DNA of 64,000 nt. Source: Nonomuraea harbinensis. GTDB lineage: Bacteria; Actinomycetota; Actinomycetes; Streptosporangiales; Streptosporangiaceae. Shown one piece after another: positions 1-11,157 of the stretch (its first letter is position 1; the number at the start of each line of letters is the position of its first letter). The stretch lies in assembly GCF_019396385.1 (NCBI RefSeq), contig NZ_JAHKRN010000013.1, positions 1 to 64,000 of the forward strand. Direction: 5' to 3'. The translations under genes were made by a program, and so were the position numbers. The notes below the pieces were generated by a model. It did no database searches. It had not been told where the DNA came from and was given only the letters and a program-made list of their open reading frames with translations.

Positions 1-276
1 TTTTTTAATACCCTCTTCCCCTACACCCCCCCCTTCCGATCGCCCCTCGAAGGAGGGCCCGGGCGCTCGCTCGTTCCCGCCCTCTTCCCCCGCACGGAGG
101 GTCGCGCGTACGGGGGAGCGCGAAGTCGTCATCTGCCCGTCGGGGGATGTTCTTGGTATGGTCGGCAGCAGACCAGATCTCGCTATATCATGAGGCGCGA
201 GCAGTAGCCGGGCCTCTGGTGGGATGGACCGCGCGACACCCGGAGCGACAAGGCTTCCGAGCCTAGTCGCGGCGTT

Positions 277-304
277 TTGACGTGTCGCGAGGTCCTGGTA
301 ACCT
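277..304 (+). promoter_or_regulatory. Candidate housekeeping promoter of the str operon
   Basis: TTGACG at 277-282 and TAACCT at 299-304 are separated by 16 nt, and the -10 is preceded by TGG, giving an extended -10. This matches the principal (HrdB/SigA-type) sigma consensus. Initiation near 311 would leave a leader of about 215 nt before rpsL. A near-identical arrangement (TTGACT, 17 nt, TAACCT) precedes rplM. The assignment is by pattern only. Confidence 0.55.
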
Positions 305-447
305 GGACCATCGTGCCCGTAGTTTGCGGGCTCTCGATCGTGCGCTCTTCAATGGCAGCGCAGGTCGGCTTCCTAGCTCGTAGTCCTCGTGGATGTGTCA
401 GTGCGAACAGCGCGACACGCCCGAGCGCGGGGGCGTGGAGGCAAGGA

Positions 448-486
448 CAATTCGCAGGTCATGACACCGGCAGCACCTGCGAATTG
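448..486 (+). promoter_or_regulatory. Perfect 12-bp hairpin in the rpsL leader
   Basis: CAATTCGCAGGT at 448-459 pairs perfectly with ACCTGCGAATTG at 475-486 around a 15-nt loop. It ends 42 nt before the rpsL start and lies in the predicted untranslated leader. There is no T-tract, so it looks more like a structured leader element, such as a protein-binding or processing site, than a terminator. Confidence 0.6.
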
Positions 487-528
487 CACAACTGACGTAA
501 CACCGGCCAGGCACGAAACGGAGTGGCA

Positions 529-903
529 GTGCCCACTATTCAGCAGTTGGTCCGCAAGGGCCGGCAGGACAAGGTCTCCAAGACCAAGACTCCTGCCCTC
601 AAGGGGAGTCCGCAGCGGCGCGGTGTGTGCCAGCGCGTTTACACCACGACCCCGAAGAAGCCCAACTCGGCCCTGCGCAAGGTGGCCCGTGTGCGGCTCA
701 CCAACGGCATCGAGGTCACGGCCTACATCCCCGGTGTGGGCCACAACCTGCAGGAGCACTCCATCGTGCTCGTGCGTGGCGGTCGTGTGAAGGACCTGCC
801 GGGTGTTCGCTACAAGATCATCCGTGGTTCGCTCGACACCCAGGGTGTCCGCAACCGCAAGCAGGCCCGTAGCCGCTACGGCGCGAAGAAGGAGAAGAGC
901 TAA
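529..903 (+). CDS. rpsL: 30S ribosomal protein S12
   Basis: Small-subunit protein at the decoding centre, 124 aa, the family's usual length. A GTG at 523 is in frame, but GGAG at 520-523 overlaps it and is well spaced for the GTG at 529. The 529 start also gives the conserved N-terminus [13 protein letters not shown]. The streptomycin-contact lysines are unmutated (the KKPNSALRK loop, and the Lys of [10 protein letters not shown]), so no streptomycin resistance is predicted from this copy. First gene of rpsL-rpsG-fusA-tuf, with 2 nt between its stop and rpsG. Confidence 0.98.
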   Translation: MPTIQQLVRKGRQDKVSKTKTPALKGSPQRRGVCQRVYTTTPKKPNSALRKVARVRLTNGIEVTAYIPGVGHNLQEHSIVLVRGGRVKDLPGVRYKIIRGSLDTQGVRNRKQARSRYGAKKEKS

Positions 904-905
904 CT

Positions 906-1376
906 ATGCCTCGCAAGGGTTCTCCTGGCCGCCGTCAGCTCATGGCTGACCCGGTTTACAGCTCCCCGCTGGTCACCGCCCTGATCAACAAGGTGCTTCT
1001 TGACGGCAAGCGCTCCATCGCGCAGTCGATCGTCTACGGCGCCCTTGAGGGCTGCAGGGACAAGACGGGCAACGACCCGGTCGTCACCCTCAAGCGTGCG
1101 CTCGACAACGTCAAGCCCACCCTCGAGGTTCGCAGCCGCCGCGTCGGTGGCGCGACCTACCAGGTGCCGGTCGAGGTGCGCGCCGCGCGCAGCACCACCC
1201 TGGCGCTGCGCTGGCTGGTGCAGTACTCCCGGGCCCGCCGCGAGAAGACCATGACCGAGCGCCTGATGAACGAGCTCCTCGATGCCAGCAACGGTCTCGG
1301 GGCGAGCGTGAAGAAGCGCGAGGACACCCACAAGATGGCCGAGTCCAACAAGGCCTTCGCCCACTACCGCTGGTAA
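906..1376 (+). CDS. rpsG: 30S ribosomal protein S7
   Basis: Primary 16S rRNA binder that nucleates assembly of the small-subunit head, 156 aa, the standard length. The N-terminus [10 protein letters not shown] and the C-terminal segment with KAFAHYRW are typical of actinobacteria. It follows rpsL after 2 nt, consistent with translational coupling. In E. coli S7 is the autoregulator of the str operon; whether that holds here cannot be read from sequence. Confidence 0.98.
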   Translation: MPRKGSPGRRQLMADPVYSSPLVTALINKVLLDGKRSIAQSIVYGALEGCRDKTGNDPVVTLKRALDNVKPTLEVRSRRVGGATYQVPVEVRAARSTTLALRWLVQYSRARREKTMTERLMNELLDASNGLGASVKKREDTHKMAESNKAFAHYRW

Positions 1377-1415
1377 CCCCGGCGGGTTCGACGAGACGAC
1401 GAGGACGCGAAGAAA

Positions 1416-3515
<2,100 letters not shown>

Positions 3516-3527
3516 TTCCCGGTCCCT

Positions 3528-3553
3528 GGCGGGACGGTGCGAGCCGTCCCGCC
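3528..3553 (+). terminator. Hairpin between fusA and tuf
   Basis: GGCGGGACGG (3528-3537) pairs perfectly with CCGTCCCGCC (3544-3553) across a 6-nt loop. No U-tract follows, so it may be an attenuator, a partial terminator or an RNase processing site that adjusts the tuf to fusA ratio. It sits in the 110-nt spacer before tuf, where Streptomyces has a separate tuf promoter. Confidence 0.5.
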
Positions 3554-3625
3554 GCCTAGGGGTTCGGGAACACCCGGGCCCGAGTGTGCAGACGAAAGTC
3601 AGTCAGATTCTCAAGGAGAGAACCA

Positions 3626-4819
3626 GTGGGCAAGGCCAAGTTCGAGCGGACAAAGCCGCACATGAACATCGGCACCATTGGGCATATCGACCACGGTAAG
3701 ACCACACTGACCGCGGCGATCACCAAGGTGCTCCACGACCGTTTCCCCGAGCTGAACGCCGCGACGCCGTTCGACAAGATCGACAAGGCGCCGGAGGAGA
3801 AGGCCCGCGGCATCACGATCTCGATCTCGCACGTCGAGTACCAGACCGAGAAGCGCCACTACGCGCACGTCGACTGCCCCGGTCACGCGGACTACGTGAA
3901 GAACATGATCACCGGTGCCGCTCAGATGGACGGCGCCATCCTCGTGGTCGCCGCCACCGACGGCCCGATGCCGCAGACGAAGGAGCACGTCCTCCTGGCC
4001 CGCCAGGTCGGCGTCCCCTACATCGTCGTGGCCCTCAACAAGTCCGACATGGTGGACGACGAGGAGATCCTGGAGCTCGTCGAGCTCGAGGTGCGCGAGC
4101 TCCTGTCCGCTCAGGAGTTCCCCGGCGACGACCTGCCCGTCATCCGCGTCTCCGCGCTCAAGGCTCTTGAGGGCGACGAGAAGTGGGCCGACAGCATCGT
4201 CGAGCTGATGAACGCCGTCGACGAGAACGTCCCCGAGCCCCCGCGTGAGACGGAGAAGCCGTTCCTCATGCCGGTCGAGGACGTCTTCTCGATCACCGGT
4301 CGCGGCACCGTCGTCACCGGTCGTATCGAGCGCGGCATCGTCAAGGTCAACGAGCAGGTCGACATCATCGGCATCAAGCCGGAGAAGACGACCACCACCG
4401 TCACCAGCATCGAGATGTTCAACAAGATGCTCGACGAGGGTCACGCCGGTGACAACGCCGCGCTGCTGCTCCGCGGCATCAAGCGCGACGACGTCGAGCG
4501 CGGCCAGTGCATCATCAAGCCGGGCACGACCACCCCGCACACCGAGTTCACCGGCCAGGTCTACATCCTGTCCAAGGACGAGGGCGGCCGCCACACGCCG
4601 TTCTTCAACAACTACCGCCCGCAGTTCTACTTCCGTACGACTGACGTGACCGGTGTGGTGAACCTCCCCGAGGGCACCGAGATGGTCATGCCGGGCGACA
4701 ACACCGAAATGCGCGTTGAGCTGATCCAGCCCATCGCCATGGAGGAAGGCCTGAAGTTCGCGATCCGTGAGGGTGGCCGCACCGTCGGCGCCGGCCGGGT
4801 CGTGAAGATCATCAAGTAG
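3626..4819 (+). CDS. tuf: Translation elongation factor Tu with GE2270-resistance-type residues
   Basis: Delivers aminoacyl-tRNA to the ribosome as a GTP complex; 397 aa. GTG at 3626 is chosen because AAGGAG lies 5-6 nt upstream and the product begins [12 protein letters not shown], as in the family; an earlier in-frame ATG at 3584 has no such support. G motifs [16 protein letters not shown] and NKSD are intact. In domain 2 the family's TGIEMFRKLLDEG reads [13 protein letters not shown], and the following GENVG reads GDNAA. Ser261 (codon 4406-4408) and Ala279 (4460-4462) align with E. coli G257 and G275, where G257S and G275A give GE2270A resistance. Positions tied to kirromycin (Gln of ARQVG, Ala of PIAMEEG) look wild type. 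Confidence 0.98.
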   Translation: MGKAKFERTKPHMNIGTIGHIDHGKTTLTAAITKVLHDRFPELNAATPFDKIDKAPEEKARGITISISHVEYQTEKRHYAHVDCPGHADYVKNMITGAAQMDGAILVVAATDGPMPQTKEHVLLARQVGVPYIVVALNKSDMVDDEEILELVELEVRELLSAQEFPGDDLPVIRVSALKALEGDEKWADSIVELMNAVDENVPEPPRETEKPFLMPVEDVFSITGRGTVVTGRIERGIVKVNEQVDIIGIKPEKTTTTVTSIEMFNKMLDEGHAGDNAALLLRGIKRDDVERGQCIIKPGTTTPHTEFTGQVYILSKDEGGRHTPFFNNYRPQFYFRTTDVTGVVNLPEGTEMVMPGDNTEMRVELIQPIAMEEGLKFAIREGGRTVGAGRVVKIIK

Positions 4820-4833
4820 CACGACCGCGGGGC

Positions 4834-4864
4834 GGCGGCCGGCCTCCTGGAGGGGCCGGCCGCC
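4834..4864 (+). terminator. Terminator-like hairpin after tuf
   Basis: GGCGGCCGGCC (4834-4844) is perfectly complementary to GGCCGGCCGCC (4854-4864), giving an 11-bp GC stem 15 nt after the tuf stop. There is no T-run, which is common for high-GC actinobacterial terminators. It probably separates the str and S10 transcription units. Confidence 0.65.
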
Positions 4865-5017
4865 ACACCACGAACGGGGCGGGCGGCCGCGAGGCGGCCC
4901 GGCCCGGGCACCACGGGAAAGCCGTGATTCAGCAGTGGCTTCGGGGCAACGACCGAAGTAACTGCCGGATCACGGAAGAAAAGGCAGATCACACGCGTCT
5001 GCTCGTGGGGCCACGCA

Positions 5018-5046
5018 CTGAACAGCGGCACAAGCCGCACGATACT
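5018..5046 (+). promoter_or_regulatory. Candidate S10-operon promoter
   Basis: CTGAAC at 5018-5023 and GATACT at 5041-5046 are spaced 17 nt apart. Initiation near 5053 would give a leader of about 28 nt before rpsJ. The 261-nt tuf-rpsJ spacer otherwise shows only the tuf terminator. This is a consensus match, not proof. Confidence 0.4.
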
Positions 5047-5080
5047 TTTTCTGACGACAGCGAAGGACACCGAGGCCACT

Positions 5081-5389
5081 ATGGCGGGACAGAAGATCCG
5101 CATCCGGCTTAAGGCCTATGACCACGAGGTCATCGACGTTTCGGCCAAGAAGATCGTCGAGACGGTGACGCGGACTGGCGCGAAGGTCGCGGGCCCGGTG
5201 CCGCTGCCGACCGAGAAGAACGTGTACTGCGTCATCCGCTCGCCGCACAAGTACAAGGACAGCCGCGAGCACTTCGAGATGCGTACGCACAAGCGGTTGA
5301 TTGACATCATCGACCCGACGCCCAAGACCGTCGACTCGCTCATGCGGCTCGACCTCCCCGCGGGCGTCGACATTTCGATCAAGCTCTGA
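5081..5389 (+). CDS. rpsJ: 30S ribosomal protein S10
   Basis: Small-subunit head protein (NusE), also a partner of NusB and NusG in transcription antitermination; 102 aa, the usual length. It begins [19 protein letters not shown] and contains the conserved loop region [16 protein letters not shown]. First gene of the S10 operon, 14 nt before rplC. No unusual residue was noticed. Confidence 0.98.
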   Translation: MAGQKIRIRLKAYDHEVIDVSAKKIVETVTRTGAKVAGPVPLPTEKNVYCVIRSPHKYKDSREHFEMRTHKRLIDIIDPTPKTVDSLMRLDLPAGVDISIKL

Positions 5390-5403
5390 GGGAACGCACT
5401 GAC

Positions 5404-6057
5404 ATGGCTAAGACGATCAAGGGCGTCCTGGGCAAGAAGCTCGGCATGACCCAGGTCTTCGACACGGACAACCGGCTGGTTCCGGTGACCGTGGTCGAGG
5501 CCGGTCCGTGCGTGGTGACCCGCGTCCGCAGCGCCGAGAAGGACGGCTACTCCGCCATCCAGCTCGGTTACGGGCAGGTCGACCCGCGGAAGGTCAACAA
5601 GCCGCTCGGCGACTACCTGCGTAAGCACGACATCACCCCGCGCCGTTACTTCGCGGAGATCCGCACCGACGACGCGAGCGACTACACCCTCGGCCAGGAG
5701 CTGCTGGCCGACACCTTCGAAGCCGGCCAGTTCGTCGACGTGACGGGCAAGAGCAAGGGCAAGGGCTTCGCCGGTGTGATGAAGCGTCACGGCTTCGGTG
5801 GTCTGGGCGCGTCGCACGGTACGCAGCGCAAGCACCGTTCGCCGGGTTCCATCGGTGGCTGCGCCACCCCGGGCCGTGTATTCAAGGGCCTGCGCATGGC
5901 GGGGCGGATGGGTAACGTCCGCACGACTGTGCAGAGCCTCAAGGTTCACGCCGTGGACGCCGAGAAGGGTCTCATCCTGATCAAGGGTGCGATTCCGGGC
6001 GCCAACGGCAGCCTGGTCCTCGTCCGCACCGCTGCCAAGAAGGGGGCCGCGAAGTGA
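5404..6057 (+). CDS. rplC: 50S ribosomal protein L3
   Basis: Large-subunit protein whose extension approaches the peptidyl-transferase centre; 217 aa. It starts [19 protein letters not shown] and carries the conserved central segment [20 protein letters not shown]. Its TGA stop overlaps the GTG start of rplD (GTGA), so translation is probably coupled. Confidence 0.98.
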   Translation: MAKTIKGVLGKKLGMTQVFDTDNRLVPVTVVEAGPCVVTRVRSAEKDGYSAIQLGYGQVDPRKVNKPLGDYLRKHDITPRRYFAEIRTDDASDYTLGQELLADTFEAGQFVDVTGKSKGKGFAGVMKRHGFGGLGASHGTQRKHRSPGSIGGCATPGRVFKGLRMAGRMGNVRTTVQSLKVHAVDAEKGLILIKGAIPGANGSLVLVRTAAKKGAAK

Positions 6058-6710
6058 CCAGCATCGACGTGCTCGACGCGAGCGGCGCCAAGACCGGCTC
6101 CGTCGAGCTGCCTGACGAGATCTTCGGCGCGAAGGTCAACATCCCGCTGATCCACCAGGTCGTGGTGGCCCAGCAGGCGGCGCGCCGGCAGGGCACTCAC
6201 AAGGCCAAGAGCCGCGGCGAGGTTCGCGGTGGCGGCAAGAAGCCGTACCGGCAGAAGGGCACCGGCCGCGCCCGTCAGGGCTCGACCCGTGCGCCGCAGT
6301 TCACCGGCGGTGGCGTCGTCCACGGTCCGGTGCCGCGCGACTACTCGCAGCGGACGCCCAAGAAGATGAAGGCCGCCGCGCTGCGTGGCGCCCTGTCCGA
6401 CAGGGCGGCCGCAGGCCGCGTCCACGTGGTGAGCAGCCTGGTCGACGGCGAGACGCCGAAGACCAAGGCGGCCCTGCAGGCGCTGCGCGCCATCACCGAG
6501 GCCAGGTCCGTGCTCGTCGTGGTCGACGAGGACGACGAGATGACCTGGCTGAGCCTGCGCAACGCGCCGGAGGTCCACCTGCTGGACTCCGGGCAGCTCA
6601 ACACCTACGACGTGCTCTGCAACGACGCCGTGGTCTTCACGCAGGAGGCGTACGACCAGGTCGTGGCCCGGCTGTCGGAGGGCGCTCGCACTGAGAAGGA
6701 AGACGCCTGA
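6054..6710 (+). CDS. rplD: 50S ribosomal protein L4
   Basis: Early-assembly large-subunit protein lining the exit tunnel, 218 aa. GTG start at 6054 overlaps the rplC stop by 4 nt. The basic tunnel loop, with the [15 protein letters not shown] segment, is intact, so no macrolide-resistance change is evident. In E. coli L4 represses the S10 operon; its 3' end here overlaps the rplW start by one base (TGATG). Confidence 0.98.
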   Translation: MTSIDVLDASGAKTGSVELPDEIFGAKVNIPLIHQVVVAQQAARRQGTHKAKSRGEVRGGGKKPYRQKGTGRARQGSTRAPQFTGGGVVHGPVPRDYSQRTPKKMKAAALRGALSDRAAAGRVHVVSSLVDGETPKTKAALQALRAITEARSVLVVVDEDDEMTWLSLRNAPEVHLLDSGQLNTYDVLCNDAVVFTQEAYDQVVARLSEGARTEKEDA

Positions 6711-7051
6711 TGGACAACACCGGTCAGCCGGTCGCCCGTAAGACGACCATGGAGCGGGTCTCCGACCCGCGCGACGTCATCATCAAGCCGGTGGTCTCCG
6801 AGAAGAGCTACGGCCTGATCGACGAGAACAACAAGTACACGTTCCTGGTGAGGAACACCGCGAACAAGACGCAGATCAAGATCGCGGTGGAGAAGATCTT
6901 CGGGGTCAAGGTCACCGGGGTGAACACGATCAACCGGCAGGGCAAGCGCAAGCGGACCCGCACCGGTTTCGGTAAGCGTCCCGACACCAAGCGCGCGATC
7001 GTGAGCTTGGCCGAGGGCGATCGGATCGACATCTTCGGTCAGATCGGCTGA
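6710..7051 (+). CDS. rplW: 50S ribosomal protein L23
   Basis: Tunnel-exit protein and docking site for trigger factor and SRP, 113 aa from the ATG that overlaps the rplD stop. The conserved core begins at [21 protein letters not shown]; an in-frame ATG at 6749 would give a 100-aa product closer to the usual length. The overlapping start has a plausible AAGGAAG upstream and is preferred, with modest confidence. Confidence 0.95.
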   Translation: MDNTGQPVARKTTMERVSDPRDVIIKPVVSEKSYGLIDENNKYTFLVRNTANKTQIKIAVEKIFGVKVTGVNTINRQGKRKRTRTGFGKRPDTKRAIVSLAEGDRIDIFGQIG

Positions 7052-7238
7052 CCCGCGGGGGGCGCTGCCCCCCGCGATCCCCCCGGGGTCGCCGTCGGCG
7101 ACGCGGGTGGGGTGCTCTGCACGTATCGCCGGTTCGAGACCCGCGGCTCCGAGGTCAGGGGCCGCGGGCGGGAACCGGCGGTGACACAAGAGATCCAGTT
7201 CTCTGGAGCTGGATTCCGACGAAGGATGAACGAAAAAG
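7052..7238 (+). promoter_or_regulatory. Structured rplW-rplB spacer
   Basis: This 187-nt gap has no gene and holds four predicted stems. A perfect 10-bp hairpin lies at 7054-7076 (CGCGGGGGGC, loop GCT). GTCGCC/GGCGAC is near 7089-7103. A nested element has an outer 9-bp stem (7127-7135 with 7172-7180) and an inner 8-bp stem (7140-7147 with 7161-7168). ATCCAG/CTGGAT is at 7193-7214, close to the rplB ribosome binding site. The order suggests an attenuator or cis-regulatory leader. Confidence 0.5.
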
Positions 7239-8072
7239 ATGGGCATCCGTAAGTACAAGCCGACGACTCCGGGTCGCCGCGGGGCGAGTGTCTCGGACTT
7301 TTCCGAGATCACCCGCAGCACGCCCGAGAAGTCGCTGCTTGCACCCCTTCACGGTAAGGGCGGCCGTAACGTACACGGCCGGGTCACCGCTCGCCACCAG
7401 GGCGGCGGTCACAAGCGCGCCTACCGGATCATCGACTTCCGCAGGCATGACAAGGACGGCATTCCGGCCAAGGTCGCTCACATCGAGTACGACCCCAACC
7501 GCACCGCCAATATCGCGCTGCTGCACTACGCCGACGGCGAGAAGCGCTACATCATCGCGCCGACCGGCCTCAAGCAGGGCGACCGCATCGAGAACGGCCC
7601 CGGGGCCGACATCAAGCCGGGCAACTGCCTGCCGCTGCGCAACATCCCGACGGGTACTTTCATCCACGCGGTGGAGCTCCGTCCGGGCGGCGGCGCCAAG
7701 CTCGGCCGCTCCGCCGGCGCGCAGATCCAGCTGCTCGCCAAGGAGGGCCAGTACGCCACGCTGCGTATGCCCTCGGGCGAGATGCGCATGGTCGACGTGC
7801 GCTGCCGCGCGACGGTGGGTCAGGTCGGCAACGCCGAGCAGGCCAACATCAACTGGGGCAAGGCCGGCCGTATGCGGTGGAAGGGCAAGCGCCCGACCGT
7901 CCGCGGTGTCGCCATGAACCCCGTCGACCACCCGCACGGTGGTGGTGAGGGCAAGACCTCCGGTGGTCGCCACCCGGTGAACCCCAAGGGCAAGCCCGAG
8001 GGCCGCACCCGCCAGCCCAACAAGGCCAGCGACCGCCTGATCATTCGCCGGCGTAGCAAGAAGAAGCGGTAG
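7239..8072 (+). CDS. rplB: 50S ribosomal protein L2
   Basis: Large-subunit protein needed for subunit association and peptidyl-transferase activity; 277 aa. It starts [15 protein letters not shown] and keeps the conserved [13 protein letters not shown] segment with the key His near the C-terminus, ending in a basic RRRSKKKR tail. ATG at 7239, with GAAGGAT about 12 nt upstream. Confidence 0.98.
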   Translation: MGIRKYKPTTPGRRGASVSDFSEITRSTPEKSLLAPLHGKGGRNVHGRVTARHQGGGHKRAYRIIDFRRHDKDGIPAKVAHIEYDPNRTANIALLHYADGEKRYIIAPTGLKQGDRIENGPGADIKPGNCLPLRNIPTGTFIHAVELRPGGGAKLGRSAGAQIQLLAKEGQYATLRMPSGEMRMVDVRCRATVGQVGNAEQANINWGKAGRMRWKGKRPTVRGVAMNPVDHPHGGGEGKTSGGRHPVNPKGKPEGRTRQPNKASDRLIIRRRSKKKR

Positions 8073-8083
8073 GAGCAGCCAGA

Positions 8084-8362
8084 ATGCCACGTAGCCTTAA
8101 GAAGGGTCCCTTCGTCGACGATCACCTTCAGAAGAAGGTGGACGCGCAGAACGAGAAGGGCACCAAGAACGTCATCAAGACGTGGTCGCGGCGCTCCATG
8201 ATCGTTCCCGACATGCTCGGGCACACGATCGCCGTGCACGACGGCCGCAAGCACGTCCCGGTGTTCGTCACCGAGTCGATGATCGGCCACAAGCTCGGAG
8301 AGTTCGCCCCGACGCGGACCTTCCGCAGCCACGTCAAGGAAGACCGCCGCAGCCGGCGATAG
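8084..8362 (+). CDS. rpsS: 30S ribosomal protein S19
   Basis: Small-subunit head protein that contacts S13 and the A-site finger; 92 aa, typical. It begins [15 protein letters not shown] and includes the conserved [18 protein letters not shown] lies 8 nt before the ATG. It follows rplB after 11 nt in the S10 operon. Confidence 0.98.
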   Translation: MPRSLKKGPFVDDHLQKKVDAQNEKGTKNVIKTWSRRSMIVPDMLGHTIAVHDGRKHVPVFVTESMIGHKLGEFAPTRTFRSHVKEDRRSRR

Positions 8363-8391
8363 ACAGCCTTCAGAAGTCAGAGGAGTAAGCG

Positions 8392-8745
8392 ATGGAAGCC
8401 AGGGCTCAGGCGCGGTTCGTCCGCGTCACGCCCCAGAAGGCCCGCCGCGTGGTGGACCTTATTCGCGGGCTGCCCGCTTCGGAGGCGCAGGCCGTGCTGC
8501 AGTTCGCTCCCCAGTCGGCGAGCGAGCCGATCTACAAGGTGCTCTCGAGCGCGGTGGCGAACGCGGAGCACAATTTCGATCTCGACCCTCAGACGCTGGT
8601 CGTCAGCCGCGCGTGGGTCGACGAGGGCCCGACGCTGAAGCGGTTCCGTCCGCGTGCTCAGGGTCGTGCCTATCGGATCAACAAGCGGACGAGCCACATC
8701 ACCGTGATCGTGGAGTCCCGCGAGCCGAAGGGAAGGACCCGATAG
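8392..8745 (+). CDS. rplV: 50S ribosomal protein L22
   Basis: Exit-tunnel protein with a long beta-hairpin, 117 aa. It begins [20 protein letters not shown]; the hairpin region around the [17 protein letters not shown] segment shows no deletion of the kind linked to macrolide resistance. AGGAG precedes the ATG by 6 nt. The final base of its TAG stop is the first base of the rpsC start. Confidence 0.98.
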   Translation: MEARAQARFVRVTPQKARRVVDLIRGLPASEAQAVLQFAPQSASEPIYKVLSSAVANAEHNFDLDPQTLVVSRAWVDEGPTLKRFRPRAQGRAYRINKRTSHITVIVESREPKGRTR

Positions 8746-9578
8746 TGGGCCAGAAGGTTAACCCGCACGGGTTCCGCCTCGGCATCACGACCGACTTCAA
8801 GAGCCGGTGGTACGCCGACAAGCTTTACAAGTCGTACGTGGCCGAGGACGTGGCGATCCGTCGCATGCTGCAGAAGGGCATGGAGCGGGCCGGCATCTCC
8901 AAGGTGGAGATCGAGCGTACGACCGACCGCGTCCAGGTCGACATCCACACCGCGCGTCCGGGCATCGTCATCGGCCGCCGCGGCGCGGAGGCCGACCGCA
9001 TCCGCGGCGACCTGGAGAAGCTGACCAAGAAGCAGGTCCAGCTCAACATCCTCGAGGTGAAGAACCCCGAGACCGACGCCCAGCTCGTCGCGCAGGGCGT
9101 GGCCGAGCAGCTGTCCAGCCGCGTCTCGTTCCGTCGTGCCATGCGCAAGGCCATGCAGTCGGCGATGAAGAGCGGCGCCAAGGGCATCCGGGTGCAGTGC
9201 TCGGGCCGTCTCGGCGGTGCTGAGATGTCGAGGTCGGAGTTCTACCGCGAGGGCCGGGTGCCGCTGCACACGCTCCGCGCGGACATCGACTACGGCTTCT
9301 ACGAGGCCCGTACCACCTTCGGCCGGATCGGCGTGAAGGTGTGGATCTACAAGGGCGAGGCGGCGACCAGTCGCGCCGAGCGTGAGGCCGCCGCTGCCGG
9401 CGCCCGCGCCGGTCAGCGCCGCGAGCGGGACGACCGCAGGGGCGGCGGCGACCGTCCGCGTCGTTCCGGTGGTGCCCGTCGCGGTGGCCGTGGCGACCGC
9501 GCCCCCAGGACTGAGGCGGCCGCGCAGGCTGCCCCCGAGACCGGCCCGGCCGCGCAGCCGGGTGCTGAAGGGAGCTGA
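8745..9578 (+). CDS. rpsC: 30S ribosomal protein S3 with RG-rich tail
   Basis: mRNA-entry-site protein of the small subunit, 277 aa. The GTG at 8745 is taken as the start because it gives [13 protein letters not shown], the invariant N-terminus, although the frame is open further upstream inside rplV. The KH domain GXXG-type motif is GRRGAEAD near residue 75. After about residue 215 comes an extension rich in Arg, Gly and Ala of about 60 aa, a feature of many actinobacterial S3 proteins. Confidence 0.97.
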   Translation: MGQKVNPHGFRLGITTDFKSRWYADKLYKSYVAEDVAIRRMLQKGMERAGISKVEIERTTDRVQVDIHTARPGIVIGRRGAEADRIRGDLEKLTKKQVQLNILEVKNPETDAQLVAQGVAEQLSSRVSFRRAMRKAMQSAMKSGAKGIRVQCSGRLGGAEMSRSEFYREGRVPLHTLRADIDYGFYEARTTFGRIGVKVWIYKGEAATSRAEREAAAAGARAGQRRERDDRRGGGDRPRRSGGARRGGRGDRAPRTEAAAQAAPETGPAAQPGAEGS

Positions 9579-9580
9579 CC

Positions 9581-10000
9581 ATGCTGATCCCGCGCAGGGT
9601 CAAGCACCGCAAGCAGCACCGGCCTGACCGCAGCGGAGCCGCCAAGGGCGGCACCAGGGTCGTGTTCGGCGAGTACGGCATTCAGGCGATTGAGCACTCT
9701 TACGTGACCAACCGCCAGATCGAGTCCGCTCGTATCGCCATGACCCGTCACATCCGCCGTGGTGGGAAGGTGTGGATCAACATCTACCCCGACCGTCCCC
9801 TCACCAAGAAGCCTGCCGAGACCCGCATGGGTTCCGGTAAGGGTTCGCCGGAGTGGTGGATCGCCAACGTCAAGCCCGGACGCGTGATGTTCGAGCTGTC
9901 CGGCGTGGGCGAGACGGTCGCGCGTGAGGCGCTTCAGCGCGCGATCCACAAGCTGCCGATGAAGTGCAAGATTGTTAAGCGTGAAGTGGGTGAGGCGTGA
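9581..10000 (+). CDS. rplP: 50S ribosomal protein L16
   Basis: Large-subunit protein near the A-site tRNA elbow, 139 aa, normal length. It begins [16 protein letters not shown] and keeps the conserved [20 protein letters not shown] region. The ATG is 2 nt after the rpsC stop, and its TGA overlaps the rpmC start. Confidence 0.98.
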   Translation: MLIPRRVKHRKQHRPDRSGAAKGGTRVVFGEYGIQAIEHSYVTNRQIESARIAMTRHIRRGGKVWINIYPDRPLTKKPAETRMGSGKGSPEWWIANVKPGRVMFELSGVGETVAREALQRAIHKLPMKCKIVKREVGEA

Positions 10001-10236
10001 TGGCTAAGGGCCTGACCGCCGGAGAGCTGCGTGTGGAGGACCAGGACACCCTGGTCCAGAAGCTGAAGGAGGCGAAGGAGGAGCTGTTCAACCTCCGCTT
10101 CCAGGCGGCGACCGGTCAGTTGGAGAGCCACGGGCGGCTGCGTGCCGTCCGCCGCGAGATCGCCCGTATCTACACCGTGATGCGCGAGCGCGAGCTGGGC
10201 ATCGTCACGGTCGAGAAGGAGACGAGCGATGGCTGA
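10000..10236 (+). CDS. rpmC: 50S ribosomal protein L29
   Basis: Small helical protein at the tunnel exit, 78 aa from the ATG at 10000 that overlaps the rplP stop (TGATG). A GTG at 9997 in the same frame would add one residue. The helical hairpin signature [14 protein letters not shown] and [11 protein letters not shown] is present. It overlaps rpsQ by 8 nt. Confidence 0.96.
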   Translation: MAKGLTAGELRVEDQDTLVQKLKEAKEELFNLRFQAATGQLESHGRLRAVRREIARIYTVMRERELGIVTVEKETSDG

Positions 10237-10528
10237 GACCGAGACCACCGGCACCACCGAGACGGACGCCGAGCGCGACCGCAACTTCCGTAAGGTCCGT
10301 GAGGGCCTGGTCGTCAGCGACAAGATGGACAAGACCGTCGTCGTCGCCGTCGAGGACCGGGTCAAGCACCGCCTGTACGGCAAGGTCATCCGCCGTACGA
10401 CCAAGTACAAGGCGCACGACGAGTCCAACGCCTGCGGCGTGGGCGACCGTGTGCTTCTGATGGAGACCCGCCCCCTCTCCGCCACCAAGCGGTGGAGGGT
10501 CGTGGAGATCCTCGAGAAGGCCAAGTAG
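10229..10528 (+). CDS. rpsQ: 30S ribosomal protein S17
   Basis: Primary 16S rRNA-binding protein with an OB fold, 99 aa including an acidic, Thr-rich N-terminal extension of about 18 aa before [22 protein letters not shown]. The conserved C-terminal region contains [14 protein letters not shown]. Last gene of the compact S10 block; a 257-nt structured spacer follows. Confidence 0.97.
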   Translation: MAETETTGTTETDAERDRNFRKVREGLVVSDKMDKTVVVAVEDRVKHRLYGKVIRRTTKYKAHDESNACGVGDRVLLMETRPLSATKRWRVVEILEKAK

Positions 10529-10785
10529 TTTTCTCGGATATACCGCGCCTCGTGGGGGTCACTCCCCATGACGGCGTCCAAGGACGCGAGGCCGTCAGGC
10601 CTCGCGTCGCCTGCGGTGCGGCCCCAGGAGCGGCTGCTCCGGGCTTCTGAACCTGAGGGTTCAGGGGGCCCGGGGCGCGGCCCCTGCGGGTTCGTGGCCG
10701 GGGGACCAAGACCATATCGGGTTCCGCCAGGCTCGGGCGGGGGCTTGCCTCCGTCCGAGAACCGGCGCGACTAACAGGAGTCAAC
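10529..10785 (+). promoter_or_regulatory. Hairpin-rich rpsQ-rplN spacer
   Basis: No gene is seen in this 257-nt gap. At least five stems line up: TGGGG/CCCCA near 10553-10568; a perfect 10-bp GACGCGAGGC stem at 10583-10608; GGAGC/GCTCC at 10627-10640; a 7-bp CTGAACC stem at 10647-10664; and GGGGC/GCCCC at 10672-10684. A 13-bp stem with two G-U pairs at 10732-10759 lies just before the rplN ribosome binding site (AGGAG). This could be a terminator followed by a leader, or a multi-stem regulatory RNA separating the S10 and spc operons. Confidence 0.5.
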
Positions 10786-11157
10786 GTGATCCAGCAGGAG
10801 TCGCGGCTCAAGGTCGCCGACAACACGGGTGCCAAGGAGATTCTCTGCATCCGTGTGCTCGGCGGCTCGGGCCGACGCTACGCCGGTATCGGCGACGTCA
10901 TCGTCGCCACTGTCAAGGACGCCCTCCCGGGCAGCACGGGCGTCAAGAAGGGTGATGTCGTCAGGGCCGTCATCGTCCGCACCGCCAAGGAGCGCCGCCG
11001 GCCCGACGGCTCCTACATCCGCTTCGACGAGAACGCCGCCGTCATCATCAAGGACAGCGGCGACCCTCGTGGCACCCGTATCTTCGGCCCGGTCGGCCGT
11101 GAGCTGCGCGACAAGAAGTTCATGCGCATCATCTCGCTCGCTCCGGAGGTGCTGTAA
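10786..11157 (+). CDS. rplN: 50S ribosomal protein L14
   Basis: Large-subunit protein at the subunit interface, 123 aa. GTG start preceded by AGGAG at 8 nt; it begins [19 protein letters not shown], as expected. The C-terminal [14 protein letters not shown] is conserved. Its TAA overlaps the ATG of rplX (TAATG). First gene of the spc operon. Confidence 0.98.
   Translation: MIQQESRLKVADNTGAKEILCIRVLGGSGRRYAGIGDVIVATVKDALPGSTGVKKGDVVRAVIVRTAKERRRPDGSYIRFDENAAVIIKDSGDPRGTRIFGPVGRELRDKKFMRIISLAPEVL

Larger units (their letters stand above)
1..528. other. Non-coding region upstream of rpsL
   Basis: I see no credible gene here. Short open frames lack ribosome binding sites and family features. 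By the usual actinobacterial order the region should separate rpoC (outside the window) from the str operon. The first 130 bases are pyrimidine- and G-rich, with a weak inverted repeat around 88-117 (CCCCCGCAC against GTACGGGGG, one mismatch). The right half holds a promoter candidate and a strong leader hairpin, described separately. Confidence 0.7.

Noticed and set aside
277..495. 72-codon frame upstream of rpsL
   Set aside because: No ribosome binding site; overlaps the predicted promoter and leader hairpin.
529..903. Streptomycin-resistance allele of rpsL
   Set aside because: Both diagnostic lysine positions are wild type.
3611..4822. Long minus-strand frame opposite tuf
   Set aside because: Mirror of the EF-Tu coding frame; composition is that of an antisense frame in a GC-rich gene.
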